Shown: piece after piece, positions 8,677-17,835 of the stretch
How the letters are laid out: every line of letters starts with the position of its first letter
How positions within the stretch are numbered: position 1 is the stretch's first letter
Origin: Pseudaminobacter sp040045035
Lineage (GTDB): Bacteria; Pseudomonadota; Alphaproteobacteria; Rhizobiales; Rhizobiaceae
Length of the DNA stretch: 64,000 nucleotides
Assembly: GCF_040045035.1 (NCBI RefSeq)
Contig: NZ_JBDZDS010000001.1
Coordinates: 434,001 to 498,000, forward strand
Direction: 5' to 3'
The notes under the pieces: generated by a model
The model's input: only the letters and a program-made list of their open reading frames with translations
Told to the model about the DNA's origin: nothing
Database searches by the model: none
Position numbers and translations under genes: made by a program

Positions 8677-9177
8677 ATGCTGATGGCTGGAGATTGCCTA
8701 TTGTCGCGCGTTGCGCAAGCGTGGAGAGACAGTTTGTCGTGCCATTTCCGGTTCGGTCGCCTGAGAACGGCGGCGGTGCTCACTGTTGCTTTCTCGCTTT
8801 GCGGCTGTGCCGCTGGCGGCTTCAGCCTGGAAAAGGCCGAGGTTGACCGGTCGCTCGTCACCGGCACCGTCTCATCGACGGGGCAGGTGTCCGCCGATGC
8901 CCAGCAGGTGTCGGACGAGGCAACCATCCGCAATGCCGTCTCTGCCGCCGACATCACCGAATTGGGCGGCGGCGCGCTGGCCTGGGCTAACACCGACACC
9001 GGCTCGCGCGGGGCCATCAACAACCTCATCGAAAGCAGTGACAACGGCGCGCTGTGCCGCAAGTTCACCACCTCACGCGAGAGCTTCAACGGGGTCGGTC
9101 TCTACCACGGCGAGGTCTGCAGGGCCGGCGCCGGCGCCTGGCGCATGATGAATTTCCAGCCGGCTTCCGCCAAATAG
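8677..9177 (+). CDS. RT0821/Lpp0805-type surface lipoprotein
   Basis: An outer-membrane or surface lipoprotein of the 16-17 kDa rickettsial antigen class. After an N-terminal region (start uncertain: GTG 8674, ATG 8677 or ATG 8683) comes a hydrophobic stretch with a lipobox-like FSLCGCAAG. The C-terminal half has the family pattern GGGALAWANTDTGSRGAI, GALCRKFTTSRESFNGVG and YHGEVCRAGAGAWRM. The N-terminus before the lipobox is longer than in typical relatives and partly overlaps the pdxH promoter zone. Function of the family is unknown beyond envelope location. Confidence 0.82.
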   Translation: MLMAGDCLLSRVAQAWRDSLSCHFRFGRLRTAAVLTVAFSLCGCAAGGFSLEKAEVDRSLVTGTVSSTGQVSADAQQVSDEATIRNAVSAADITELGGGALAWANTDTGSRGAINNLIESSDNGALCRKFTTSRESFNGVGLYHGEVCRAGAGAWRMMNFQPASAK

Positions 9178-9289
9178 AGCCTCCCGAAACGCACGTGCCG
9201 CTTCTCCGGTCTCCACTGGAATTTGTTCCTACCGAGGAGCATATAGGGTGCGAGTCCCTATTCCTTGAAAAATTCGGCAGGCAGAAGGC

Positions 9290-10210
9290 ATGCGTGATCC
9301 CTATGAAGTGCTGGGCGTTGCGAAGAACGCGTCAGCCAAGGAGATAAAGTCGGCGTACCGGAAACTCGCCAAGAAGCATCATCCGGACCAGAATCCGAAT
9401 GATCCCAAGGCGAAGGACCGGTTTGCCGCCGCCAACCAGGCGTACGAGATCCTCGGCGACGAGAAGAGCCGGGGCGCCTATGACCGCGGCGAGATCGATG
9501 CCGAAGGCAAGCCGCGGTTCCAGGGCTTCGAAGGCCAGGCGGGCGGCGATCCCTTCGCGGGCTTCCGTCGCCAGAGCCAGGGGCCCGGCGGTTCGCGCTT
9601 CGAGTTCCGCTCCGGCGGCACCGGCGGCGATTCCTTCGGCGACAGCGACATTTTCAGCGAACTGTTCGGCCACGCCTTCTCGCAGCGCGGCGCGGGCGGC
9701 ACCGCGCACCGGGCGCCCGCCGGCGCCGATCTCAACGCCACGCTCGACGTCGGTATCGAGGATGTGGCCGCTGCCGAGAAGGTCACGGCGGTGTTTCCCG
9801 ATGGCCGCAAGCTTGCGGTCAAGCTGCCGCACTATGTCGAGGACGGCCAGACCATCCGCCTGAAGGGGCAGGGCGAGCCGGGCATTGGCGGGCCGGGCGA
9901 CGCGCTGGTGAAGATTCACTTCAAGAAGCATCCGCGCTACCGCGTGGAGGGGCGCGACCTGCATGTCGATCTGCCCGTTCCGCTGCGCGATGCGGTGCTG
10001 GGCGCCAAGCTGCCGGTGGAGACGCCGACCGGGCGGCTGGCGGTGACGGTGCCGGCATGGTCCAGCTCCGACAAGGTGCTGCGCCTCAAGGGGCGCGGCC
10101 TGACCCAGAAGACCGGCGGCCACGCCGATCTGTATGTCCATGTCCGCGTCATGCTGCCGGAAAACGGTGATCCGGAGCTGGAAGCGCTGATGCGGAAGTC
10201 CGCGAACTGA
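9290..10210 (+). CDS. DnaJ-like (CbpA-type) co-chaperone
   Basis: J-domain protein of 306 residues. Residues 1-70 form the J domain, MRDPYEVLGVAKNASAKEI with the invariant HPD in KKHHPDQNPND; then a Gly/Phe-rich linker (FEGQAGGDPFAGF, FELFGHAFSQRGAGG region), and two C-terminal beta-sandwich substrate domains (VFPDGRKLAVKLP, GRDLHVDLPVPLRDAVLGAKL, VETPTGRLAVTVP). The Cys-rich zinc domain of true DnaJ is absent, so it is a type II, CbpA-like protein. It would stimulate DnaK. AGAAGG precedes the ATG. A 6-bp hairpin (ATAGGG, 7 nt, CCCTAT; 9243-9261) lies just upstream. Confidence 0.92.
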   Translation: MRDPYEVLGVAKNASAKEIKSAYRKLAKKHHPDQNPNDPKAKDRFAAANQAYEILGDEKSRGAYDRGEIDAEGKPRFQGFEGQAGGDPFAGFRRQSQGPGGSRFEFRSGGTGGDSFGDSDIFSELFGHAFSQRGAGGTAHRAPAGADLNATLDVGIEDVAAAEKVTAVFPDGRKLAVKLPHYVEDGQTIRLKGQGEPGIGGPGDALVKIHFKKHPRYRVEGRDLHVDLPVPLRDAVLGAKLPVETPTGRLAVTVPAWSSSDKVLRLKGRGLTQKTGGHADLYVHVRVMLPENGDPELEALMRKSAN

Positions 10211-10323
10211 CCATTTCCGCCTCTTGGCGCAGATCTGTTCAGCGCGCAGGGCGCTTGAAGGTGCCCTGTGGCTGTGCGATAGGGGCAGTTCTTGGTTGTT
10301 AGAGAATGCGGAGAGTGGATCAT

Positions 10324-11148
10324 ATGGCGGTTGGACAGGGCCTCATGGCCGGAAAACGTGGCCTTATTCTTGGCGTGGCCAACAACCGGTCGATTGCCTG
10401 GGGAATTGCCAAGGCTTGCGCCGATCAGGGCGCCGAGCTGGCACTGACCTATCAGGGCGAGGCCTTCAGGAAGCGCGTCGAGCCGCTGGTTGCCGAACTA
10501 GGTGATCGCGCCCATGTGGCTGGCCACTGCGACGTGACCGATCCGGAAAGCCTGGACGCCGTCTTCGAGGACGTCGCCAGGAAGTGGGGCAAGCTGGACT
10601 TCGTGGTCCACGCCATCGCCTTCTCCGACAAGGAGGAGCTTGACGGCCGCTATGTCGAGACCACGCGCGACAACTTCCTGCGCACGATGGACATCTCGGT
10701 GTTTTCCTTCACCACCATCGCCAAGCGCGCCGAGCCGCTGATGACCGATGGCGGCTCGCTGCTGACGCTGACCTATTACGGCGCCGAGAAGGTGATGCCG
10801 CACTACAACGTCATGGGCGTTGCCAAGGCCGCGCTCGAGGCGAGCGTGCGCTATCTGGCCGTCGACCTCGGCGGCAAGGGCATCCGCGTCAACGCGATTT
10901 CGGCCGGCCCGATCAAGACGCTGGCCGCCTCCGGCATCGGCGACTTCCGCTACATTCTGAAGTGGAACGAATACAACGCCCCGCTGAAGCGCACCGTGAC
11001 CCCGGAGGAAGTGGGCGATTCCGGCCTCTACTTCCTGTCCGACCTGTCGCGCGGCGTCACCGGCGAGGTGCACCACGTCGATTCGGGCTACCACGTCGTC
11101 GGCATGAAGGCCGTGGACGCCCCGGATATTTCCACCATCAAGGACTGA
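10324..11148 (+). CDS. fabI: Enoyl-[acyl-carrier-protein] reductase (NADH) FabI
   Basis: Last step of each fatty-acid elongation cycle: reduces enoyl-ACP. Short-chain dehydrogenase fold of 274 residues with MAGKRGLILGVANNRSIAWG (atypical SDR cofactor motif), HAIAFSDKEELDGRY, and the FabI-type catalytic Tyr-x6-Lys in HYNVMGVAKAALE, followed by AISAGPIKTLAASGIGDF. GGAGAG at 10310-10315 sits eight bases before the ATG at 10324, which also gives the N-terminus typical of rhizobial FabI; an upstream ATG-like start at 10306 is unlikely. A histidine phosphatase gene follows 42 nt later. Confidence 0.95.
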   Translation: MAVGQGLMAGKRGLILGVANNRSIAWGIAKACADQGAELALTYQGEAFRKRVEPLVAELGDRAHVAGHCDVTDPESLDAVFEDVARKWGKLDFVVHAIAFSDKEELDGRYVETTRDNFLRTMDISVFSFTTIAKRAEPLMTDGGSLLTLTYYGAEKVMPHYNVMGVAKAALEASVRYLAVDLGGKGIRVNAISAGPIKTLAASGIGDFRYILKWNEYNAPLKRTVTPEEVGDSGLYFLSDLSRGVTGEVHHVDSGYHVVGMKAVDAPDISTIKD

Positions 11149-11190
11149 GCTCCCGCGGCTCAGCAGGCTTTGGGAGGCGTGCAGCGCGCC

Positions 11191-11778
11191 ATGTTTCCGC
11201 TTGTCTATTTCGTGCGTCACGGCCAGACGGAATGGAACGCCGAAGAACGCCTGCAGGGGCAGGCCGACACGGACATCACCGAGGTCGGCCGCGCCCAGGC
11301 CGACCGCAACGGCCAGCGCCTGGCCGAACTGATTGCCGATCCGCACGACTTTGATTTCGTCGCGAGCCCGATGCGGCGCACGCGTGAAACCATGGAGCGC
11401 GCACGCGCGGCCATGGGGCTGGCCTCGAATGGCTATCGCACCGATCCGCGGCTGGTCGAGGTGAATTTTGGCGACTGGCAGGGCTTTACTTTCCCCGAAC
11501 TGGAACAACGCTATCCGGGGTGCAAGGAGGAGCGCTCGCGCGACAAATGGAGCTTCGTGCCGCCGGGCGAGGATGCCGAGAGCTATGAGATGCTGCTCGG
11601 GCGAATAAGGCCCTGGTTCGAGGGTCTGAAGCACCCCACGGTCTGTGTGACCCATGGCGGCGTGCTGCGCGTCATCTTCAGGCTGGCGCAGGCGATACCG
11701 ACCCACTTGGCTGCCGCGATGGAAATTCCGCAGGACCGGGTTCTCCGGTTCGAGAACGGCCGCCTCGACTGGCTCTGA
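11191..11778 (+). CDS. Histidine phosphatase family protein (phosphoglycerate mutase-like)
   Basis: A 195-residue member of the histidine phosphatase superfamily. It has the phospho-acceptor motif FVRHGQTEWNAEERLQG, VASPMRRTRETMERA, the acidic catalytic-region block VEVNFGDWQG and the second His in VCVTHGGVLRVIFR. Metabolic phosphoglycerate mutases of the dPGM type are longer, so this is more likely a broad phosphatase; the substrate is unknown. The start at 11191 is inferred from the family N-terminus; GGGAGG lies 14 nt upstream, rather far, so a slightly earlier non-ATG start is possible. Confidence 0.88.
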   Translation: MFPLVYFVRHGQTEWNAEERLQGQADTDITEVGRAQADRNGQRLAELIADPHDFDFVASPMRRTRETMERARAAMGLASNGYRTDPRLVEVNFGDWQGFTFPELEQRYPGCKEERSRDKWSFVPPGEDAESYEMLLGRIRPWFEGLKHPTVCVTHGGVLRVIFRLAQAIPTHLAAAMEIPQDRVLRFENGRLDWL

Positions 11779-11816
11779 GCGATTTTCCGCGGCTTCCGCA
11801 TATGGATTGAAGCGTT

Positions 11817-11836
11817 CCGCGCGCCCTGGCGCGCGG
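11817..11836. terminator. GC-rich hairpin between convergent genes
   Basis: CCGCGCGC (11817-11824), loop of four, GCGCGCGG (11829-11836): a perfect 8-bp stem placed 38 bp after the histidine phosphatase stop and 38 bp after the converging DUF1344 stop. It could terminate transcription from both sides, though no long T run follows on either strand. Confidence 0.5.
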
Positions 11837-11874
11837 TTCGATCGTTCGATGGCGTTTCTTGAGGGGTGGAATGC

Positions 11875-12123
11875 CTACTCGGGCAGTTCCATGTCGGTGA
11901 TCATGTTGACGCCGTTGACCTGGTCGTAGGCAAGCAGGACGTCCATGCCTTCCTGGAGCGCGTCGACGTCGAATTCGCCGGGCAACTTGTAGGACTTTCC
12001 ATTTTCGAGCGTGATGGACAGCTTCTCGCGGTCGATCGCCTTGATCTTGCCTTCCGCCTCGGCGGCGTAGGCGGCGCTGGAGATCATCAGTACAGCGGCG
12101 AGAGCGCCGATCAGGCTACGCAT
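11875..12123 (-). CDS. DUF1344 secreted protein
   Basis: An 82-residue exported protein. Residues 1-20 are a signal peptide (MRSLIGALAAVLMISSAAYA); the mature part AEGKIKAIDREKLSITLENG, then YKLPGEFDVDALQEGMDVLLAYD, matches the small DUF1344 family of rhizobia, which looks like an OB-like beta fold. Function is unknown. It stands alone, converging with the histidine phosphatase gene, with the aroC leader region on its other side. Confidence 0.85.
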   Translation of the reverse strand: MRSLIGALAAVLMISSAAYAAEAEGKIKAIDREKLSITLENGKSYKLPGEFDVDALQEGMDVLLAYDQVNGVNMITDMELPE

Positions 12124-12403
12124 GGTCCATCCTCGTTATGTTTATCCTTGGCGTCGACGGGCGACGGCTCGCGATTGCGAGCAGGAAGAAACCATTATCA
12201 TGGGGAATGTGTCAAAACTAAAACTCGACTATTTCACTATTTGTTTTCAAGACGTTGCAACAAGTGTGGGGAAACCCTGAAACGGTTCTCGCGAGAGCCG
12301 CGGAACACAATCGGGCATCGGGCCAGATCATGGTTTGACCCATGCCTAAAACGCCAATAGAACGCACCGCAGAGCCGGCGCGGCCGGGCAGGGCTGAGTA
12401 TCC

Positions 12404-13504
12404 ATGTCGCACAACACTTTCGGACATCTGTTCCGTGTCACCACCTGGGGCGAAAGCCACGGCGCGGCCTTGGGCTGCGTGGTCGACGGCTGCCCGCCCG
12501 GCATCCGCTTCACCCGCGCCGAGATCCAGGCCGAACTCGACCGGCGCCGCCCCGGCAAGTCGCGATTCGTGACACAGCGCCGCGAGCCCGACGAGGTGCA
12601 GGTTCTGTCCGGCTTCGTGCTGGACGAGGACGGCGAGACGATGATTACCACCGGCACGCCGGTGTCGATGATGATCGAGAACGTCGACCAGCGCTCGAAG
12701 GATTATGGCGAGATCGCCCGCCAGTACCGGCCGGGCCACGCCGACTATACTTATCATGTCAAATACGGCCTGCGCGACCATCGCGGCGGCGGCCGTTCCT
12801 CGGCCCGCGAGACGGCGGCGCGTGTGGCTGCCGGCGCCCTGGCGCGCAAGGTGGTGCCGGGCATGGTGGTGCGCGGCGCGCTGGTTTCGATGGGCGTCAA
12901 GGAGATCGATCGCAGCCGCTGGAACTGGAATTTCGTCGACGATCCGGAAAATCCCTTCTTCACGCCCGATCCGGAGTCGGTGCAAGTTTTTGCCGACTAT
13001 CTCGACGGCATCCGCAAGGCCGGTTCTTCGGTGGGCGCGGTGGTGGAGATCGTGGCAGACGGCGTGCCCGCCGGCCTCGGCGCGCCGGTCTATGCCAAGC
13101 TCGACCAGGACATCGCCTCCAACCTCATGTCCATCAACGCGGTGAAGGGGGTGGAGATCGGCAACGGCTTCGAGGCCGCGCGCATCACCGGCGAGGAGAA
13201 CGCCGACGAGATGCGGATCGGCAATGACGGCAAGCCGGTGTTCCTGTCCAACCACGCCGGGGGTATACTGGGCGGCATCTCGACCGGTCAGCCAATCGTG
13301 GCGCGTTTCGCCGTCAAGCCGACGTCGTCGATCCTGACGCCGCGCAAGTCCATCGATGTCGACGGACACGACGTCGACGTGATGACCAAGGGCCGCCACG
13401 ATCCATGCGTAGGCATCCGCGCCGTACCGATCGGCGAGGCCATGGTTGCCTGCGCCATCGCCGACCACTACCTGCGGCATCGCGGCCAGACCGGCCGGGT
13501 GTGA
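12404..13504 (+). CDS. aroC: Chorismate synthase AroC
   Basis: Converts 5-enolpyruvylshikimate 3-phosphate to chorismate using reduced FMN, closing the shikimate pathway. The 366-residue protein begins MSHNTFGHLFRVTTWGESHGAALG and keeps GVVDGCPPG-like VVDGCPPGIRF, RRRPGKSRFVTQRREPDEV, YRPGHADYTYHVKYGLRDHRGGGRSSARET, GNGFEAARITGEENADEM, SNHAGGILGGISTGQPI and KGRHDPCVGIRAVPI (given here as separate conserved blocks). The 280 bp upstream holds no gene; it is AT-richer than its surroundings and contains an imperfect palindrome centred on TCTCGCGAGA (about 12287-12296). ribB follows 38 nt after the stop. Confidence 0.96.
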   Translation: MSHNTFGHLFRVTTWGESHGAALGCVVDGCPPGIRFTRAEIQAELDRRRPGKSRFVTQRREPDEVQVLSGFVLDEDGETMITTGTPVSMMIENVDQRSKDYGEIARQYRPGHADYTYHVKYGLRDHRGGGRSSARETAARVAAGALARKVVPGMVVRGALVSMGVKEIDRSRWNWNFVDDPENPFFTPDPESVQVFADYLDGIRKAGSSVGAVVEIVADGVPAGLGAPVYAKLDQDIASNLMSINAVKGVEIGNGFEAARITGEENADEMRIGNDGKPVFLSNHAGGILGGISTGQPIVARFAVKPTSSILTPRKSIDVDGHDVDVMTKGRHDPCVGIRAVPIGEAMVACAIADHYLRHRGQTGRV

Positions 13505-13542
13505 TAGTTTTCAAGTGAGCAACTGAACGGACTCCGGACAAG

Positions 13543-14643
13543 ATGGGCTACGACCAGAAGAAAGTCGTCGAGGCGCTGCGGGCCTTCGAACGTGGCGAAA
13601 TCGTCGTCGTGATGGATGACGATGGGCGCGAGAACGAGGGCGACCTGATCGTCGCGGCCGTGCACTGCACGGCCGAGAAGATGGCCTTCATCGTGCGCCA
13701 CACCTCGGGCATCGTCTGCGCGCCGATGACGCGCGAGGACGCCCGCCGGCTCAACCTGACGCCGATGGTCGCCGAGAACGATTCCGCCCACACCACCGCC
13801 TTCACAGTCAGCGTCGACTTCAAGCACGGCACCACCACCGGCATCTCTGCCGACGACCGCACGCTGACCGTGCGCAACCTGGCCAACGACAATGTCGGCG
13901 GCGCCGATTTCGTACGTCCGGGCCACATCTTCCCGCTGGTGGCGCGCGAGGGCGGCGTGCTGATGCGCTCGGGCCATACCGAGGCGGCGGTGGACCTCTG
14001 CAAGCTCGCCGGCCTGCCGCCGGTGGGCGTCATCTCGGAACTGGTCAATGACGACGGCACGGTGATGCGCGGGCCGCAGGTGGAGGCTTTCGCCGAGGCC
14101 AATGGCCTGATGCAGGTGTCGGTGGCCGACCTCATCGCCTATCGCCAGCGCCAAGAAAAGCTGGTGGAGCGTGTCGAGTGCTCGGACATCGAGACGCCCG
14201 GCGGCAAGGCCAAGGCCTATACCTACACGCTGCCCTGGGACGTGATGCACCACCTGGCGATCGTCTTTGGCGACATCCGCGACGGCGAGGAAGTGCCCGT
14301 CCGGTTGCATTCGGAGAACGTGGTGGCCGACGTGTTCGGCACTGGTCACGACCTCCAGTCGATCATGAAATCCATGGGCGAGTGCAAGCGCGGCGTCATC
14401 GTCTATCTGCGCGAGGGTTCGGTGGGCGTTGCCCACCAGGACCGCAACCGCCCGCTGCACAACGAGGCGGAAGCCCACGCCGAAGCCCGCAAGCGCGAGA
14501 GCGAGTGGCGCGAGATCGGCCTCGGCGCGCAGATACTGCGCGACCTCGGCATCTCCTCGATCAACCTGATCGCCTCGCGCGAGCGCCACTATGTCGGCCT
14601 CGAAGGTTTCGGCATCAAGATCGCCAAAACTGAAATTCTCTAG
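13543..14643 (+). CDS. ribB: 3,4-dihydroxy-2-butanone 4-phosphate synthase with degenerate GTP cyclohydrolase II domain (RibBX type)
   Basis: The first 205 or so residues are a complete RibB domain: DDDGRENEGDLIVAA, HTSGIVCAPM, HTTAFTVSVD, RPGHIFPLVAREGGVL and RSGHTEAAVDLCKLAG, so it should make dihydroxybutanone phosphate from ribulose 5-phosphate for riboflavin. Residues 210-366 align by eye with GTP cyclohydrolase II (VRLHSENVVADVFG, NRPLHNEAEAHA-like region, GLGAQILRDLGISSINLI) but the zinc-binding cysteines that follow the HSE motif in active RibA are absent: the place of the first Cys is Asn. This is the Proteobacterial variant described as RibBX, with no expected cyclohydrolase activity. 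No FMN riboswitch is seen in the 38 nt after aroC. Confidence 0.92.
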   Translation: MGYDQKKVVEALRAFERGEIVVVMDDDGRENEGDLIVAAVHCTAEKMAFIVRHTSGIVCAPMTREDARRLNLTPMVAENDSAHTTAFTVSVDFKHGTTTGISADDRTLTVRNLANDNVGGADFVRPGHIFPLVAREGGVLMRSGHTEAAVDLCKLAGLPPVGVISELVNDDGTVMRGPQVEAFAEANGLMQVSVADLIAYRQRQEKLVERVECSDIETPGGKAKAYTYTLPWDVMHHLAIVFGDIRDGEEVPVRLHSENVVADVFGTGHDLQSIMKSMGECKRGVIVYLREGSVGVAHQDRNRPLHNEAEAHAEARKRESEWREIGLGAQILRDLGISSINLIASRERHYVGLEGFGIKIAKTEIL

Positions 14644-14730
14644 CGAGAAACGTCGCTGCCGCGCGGCAGACGCTTGACAATATTTCCCCTCAGGACATGC
14701 TAAATTTGCCTGTCTTGGGGGGATTATTGC

Positions 14731-15714
14731 ATGTGGGACTTCGATATCGGCAAGACGCTGTCGATGATGATGAAGACATGGCCCTTCATCGTCTTTCGCA
14801 TGATCGTGTTTTTTGCAATCACCGCGGCATATGTGCTTGCGACAGGCGCCGGAGCTGGCGTCGGTTATGGCGCAGGCCACATCTTCGGCGGCGAGGACGG
14901 TCCCGCCACCTTGTCGATCTGGGGCGGCATTATCAGCTTCGGCCTGGTGTCGCTGATCGTCTACTGGATCCGCGAATACATCCTGTACATCGTCAAGGCA
15001 GGCCACATCGCCGTCATGGTTCGGCTACTGGACGGGCACGGAGTGCCCAGCGGCCAGGGGCAGATCTCCTATGCGCGGGAGGTTGTGACCACGCGCTTTG
15101 CGGAAGCCAATATTCTCTTCGTGCTCGACCAACTGGTGAAGGGCGCCATCGCCGCGATCACCGGCCTGATCGGTGGCATCGCGGCCTTCCTCCCCATTCC
15201 CGGGCTCGACGGGCTGGTGAAGTTCGTCAACGCGGTCATTCGCCTGTCGCTGACCTATGTCGACGAGATCATCCTCGCCTACAACATTCGCCTCGACAGC
15301 CACAGCCCCTACGAGACCGCGCGCCAGGGCGTCGTCCTCTACGCGCAGAACGCCGGCACCATGGTCAAGAACGCCGTGTGGCTTGCGATCGTCATGTGGG
15401 GCCTGACCTTCGTCATCTTCCTGATGATGCTGACGCCGGCGGCAGCCATCCTCTACATGATGCCGGGGCAACTGGCGGGCTGGGCCTTCGTGCTGGCGAT
15501 CGTGTTCGCCTGGGCCATCAAGGCGGCGCTGATCGAGCCCTTCGCCATCGCCTCGCTGATGCAGGTCTATTTCAAGACTATCGAAGGGCAGGTGCCCAAT
15601 CCGGACTGGGATCGCCGGCTGGCCGAGGCATCGGGCAAGTTCCGCGAGCTGAAGGACAAGGCGCTGGGCTCGGCTGGCGGGGCGGCATGGCAGCCGGCCA
15701 AGCAGGCTCGCTAA
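14731..15714 (+). CDS. Polytopic membrane protein of unknown function
   Basis: A 327-residue protein with about six hydrophobic segments: roughly residues 18-45, 65-85, 130-160, 210-240 and 245-275, the last pair LTFVIFLMMLTPAAAILYMM and AGWAFVLAIVFAWAIKAAL. A Gly/Ala-rich first segment (ATGAGAGVGYGAG) is notable. The soluble C-terminus is charged (RRLAEASGKFRELKDKAL). GGGGGGA at 14717-14723 is a strong ribosome site before the ATG, and TTGACA at 14674 may be a -35 element, so it probably has its own promoter. It converges with bluB over only six bases. I do not recognise a family. Confidence 0.8.
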   Translation: MWDFDIGKTLSMMMKTWPFIVFRMIVFFAITAAYVLATGAGAGVGYGAGHIFGGEDGPATLSIWGGIISFGLVSLIVYWIREYILYIVKAGHIAVMVRLLDGHGVPSGQGQISYAREVVTTRFAEANILFVLDQLVKGAIAAITGLIGGIAAFLPIPGLDGLVKFVNAVIRLSLTYVDEIILAYNIRLDSHSPYETARQGVVLYAQNAGTMVKNAVWLAIVMWGLTFVIFLMMLTPAAAILYMMPGQLAGWAFVLAIVFAWAIKAALIEPFAIASLMQVYFKTIEGQVPNPDWDRRLAEASGKFRELKDKALGSAGGAAWQPAKQAR

Positions 15715-15720
15715 GCATGC

Positions 15721-16452
15721 TCAGGGTCGCCAGGACAGGGATTCACTGGCTACGGTTTCCTTGAGTAAGGTTTCTCCGGCGCCACCGAAGGCCTCGCTCA
15801 TGATGAGCTCGGGCAGGGGCAGGCGATTGCCCCAGCCGCTTGCTTCGAGATCCGGCTTCGGCGCGAACTGCGAGACACGGCCGACGCACAGATAGGCGAT
15901 CGGCGCGACATGCTCGGGAATGCCGAGAAGCTCCTTCAGCGCCTGTTCGTCAAGAATGCTGACCCAGCCTATCCCCACGCCCTCGGCGCGCGCGGCGAGC
16001 CAGAGGTTCTGCACCGCGCAAACGGTGCTGTAGAGGTCCATCTGCGGGTTGTGCCAGCGGCCGAGCGGCGAGTTTTCCGAGCGCCGGCGGTCGCAGGTGA
16101 TGCAGAGGTTCAGCGCGCTTTCGCAAATGCCTTCGAGCTTCAGCTTGCGGTAGAGCGCCTGCCGCTCGGCGGCGATGGCGTGCAGTTCCTGCTCGCGGGC
16201 GGTGAGGAACAGGTCGCGCACCCGCTCGCGTCGCTCCATGTCCCTGATGACGATGAAGTTCCATGGCTGCATGAAGCCGACTGACGGCGCGTGATGGGCG
16301 GCCAGCAGGAGACGCGCCAGAACGGCGTCGTCCAGCGGCTCGGGCGCAAAATGGCTGCGCACGTCGCGGCGCGTAAAGATGGCGCGGTAGACCGCCTCGC
16401 GCGCGGCGTCTTCGAAGGCGTTTTCGGGCATAGGATGGCTGCTTGCCGGCAT
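15721..16452 (-). CDS. bluB: 5,6-dimethylbenzimidazole synthase BluB
   Basis: Oxygen-dependent flavin-cannibalising enzyme that turns reduced FMN into 5,6-dimethylbenzimidazole, the lower ligand of vitamin B12. Nitroreductase fold of 243 residues with AVYRAIFTRRDVRSHF, LLLAAHHAPSVGFMQPWNFI, NLCITCDRRR (BluB-specific region), GVGIGWVSILDEQALKELLG and AYLCVGRVSQF. The start at 16452 is chosen because AAGGGG (16465-16460) is spaced seven bases before it; the in-frame ATG at 16482 has no such site and lies close to the riboswitch. A cobalamin riboswitch on the same strand just upstream supports the assignment and predicts shut-down when B12 is plentiful. Confidence 0.94.
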   Translation of the reverse strand: MPASSHPMPENAFEDAAREAVYRAIFTRRDVRSHFAPEPLDDAVLARLLLAAHHAPSVGFMQPWNFIVIRDMERRERVRDLFLTAREQELHAIAAERQALYRKLKLEGICESALNLCITCDRRRSENSPLGRWHNPQMDLYSTVCAVQNLWLAARAEGVGIGWVSILDEQALKELLGIPEHVAPIAYLCVGRVSQFAPKPDLEASGWGNRLPLPELIMSEAFGGAGETLLKETVASESLSWRP

Positions 16453-16504
16453 CGCGTTTCCCCTTGCGAACAGGCTCGGCATCGTTCCGCCTGACCATGC
16501 GGAC

Positions 16505-16656
16505 GACTATTTCTGCCTGGCCGGTCTTCTGGCTCGGGTTCGTCCCGCCATCGGCGCCTTCCCGTTCCGCAGAACAGTGGCATCTACCGATGCGGTCCCC
16601 CTTACAGCGTTGGGCACGCCGCGGATTTGCACCGCGTTCCCGATTCTCCCGCCTTA
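16505..16656 (-). promoter_or_regulatory. Cobalamin (AdoCbl) riboswitch before bluB
   Basis: Read on the minus strand the region shows, in order, GGAACGCGGTGCAAATCCGC, GCGTGCCCAACGCTGTAA, the B12-box core GCCACTG (16581-16575), GGGAAGGCG followed by CGATGG, and AGCCAGAAGACCGGCC (ending near 16518). This is the conserved order and spelling of the cobalamin riboswitch. About 50 nt separate it from the bluB start, enough for an expression platform; the segment just after contains an imperfect inverted repeat (GCATGGTC with downstream GATGC-like sequence) before the AAGGGG ribosome site. Ends are approximate. Confidence 0.93.
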
Positions 16657-16759
16657 GAGCGCGATGGCTTCTCCTTGAAACGCCATCTTGCTCCCAGTTT
16701 CTGGAGCATGATCTTGTCCGAAAAGTCTGTAACTTTTCGGGATCATGCTCTAAGGCGGG
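16648..16759. repeat. Palindromic intergenic repeat with 13-bp inverted ends
   Basis: CCCGCCTTAGAGC (16648-16660) and GCTCTAAGGCGGG (16747-16759) are perfect inverted copies. Inside lie a GATGGC...GCCATC hairpin (16663-16687) and a long hairpin: GAGCATGATC, TTGT, CCGAAAAGT, 5-nt loop, ACTTTTCGG, GATCATGCTC (16704-16750). The core AGCATGATC...CGAAAAGT type is, to my knowledge, a multi-copy intergenic repeat in Mesorhizobium-like genomes. The left end runs into the 5' edge of the cobalamin riboswitch. The rest of the 16453-16904 gap holds the riboswitch and bluB leader on the left and nothing else recognisable on the right. Confidence 0.75.
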
Positions 16760-16904
16760 CACCTTGCAGCGCGGCGACACTATCGCGAAATGGCTGGCGG
16801 TCCATCCTCGCCATGCGACATGGACTTTGGAGAAAGAACGATTTTCCCCAGGCTTCGGCAGGTAGTGCGTGGCGACGCGCGCCATTGCTGATAAGCTGCC
16901 CGGC

Positions 16905-17831
<927 letters not shown>

Positions 17832-17835
17832 ATTG

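Noticed and set aside
13505..13542. FMN riboswitch before ribB
   Set aside because: Only 38 nt separate aroC and ribB and none of the RFN element blocks is present.
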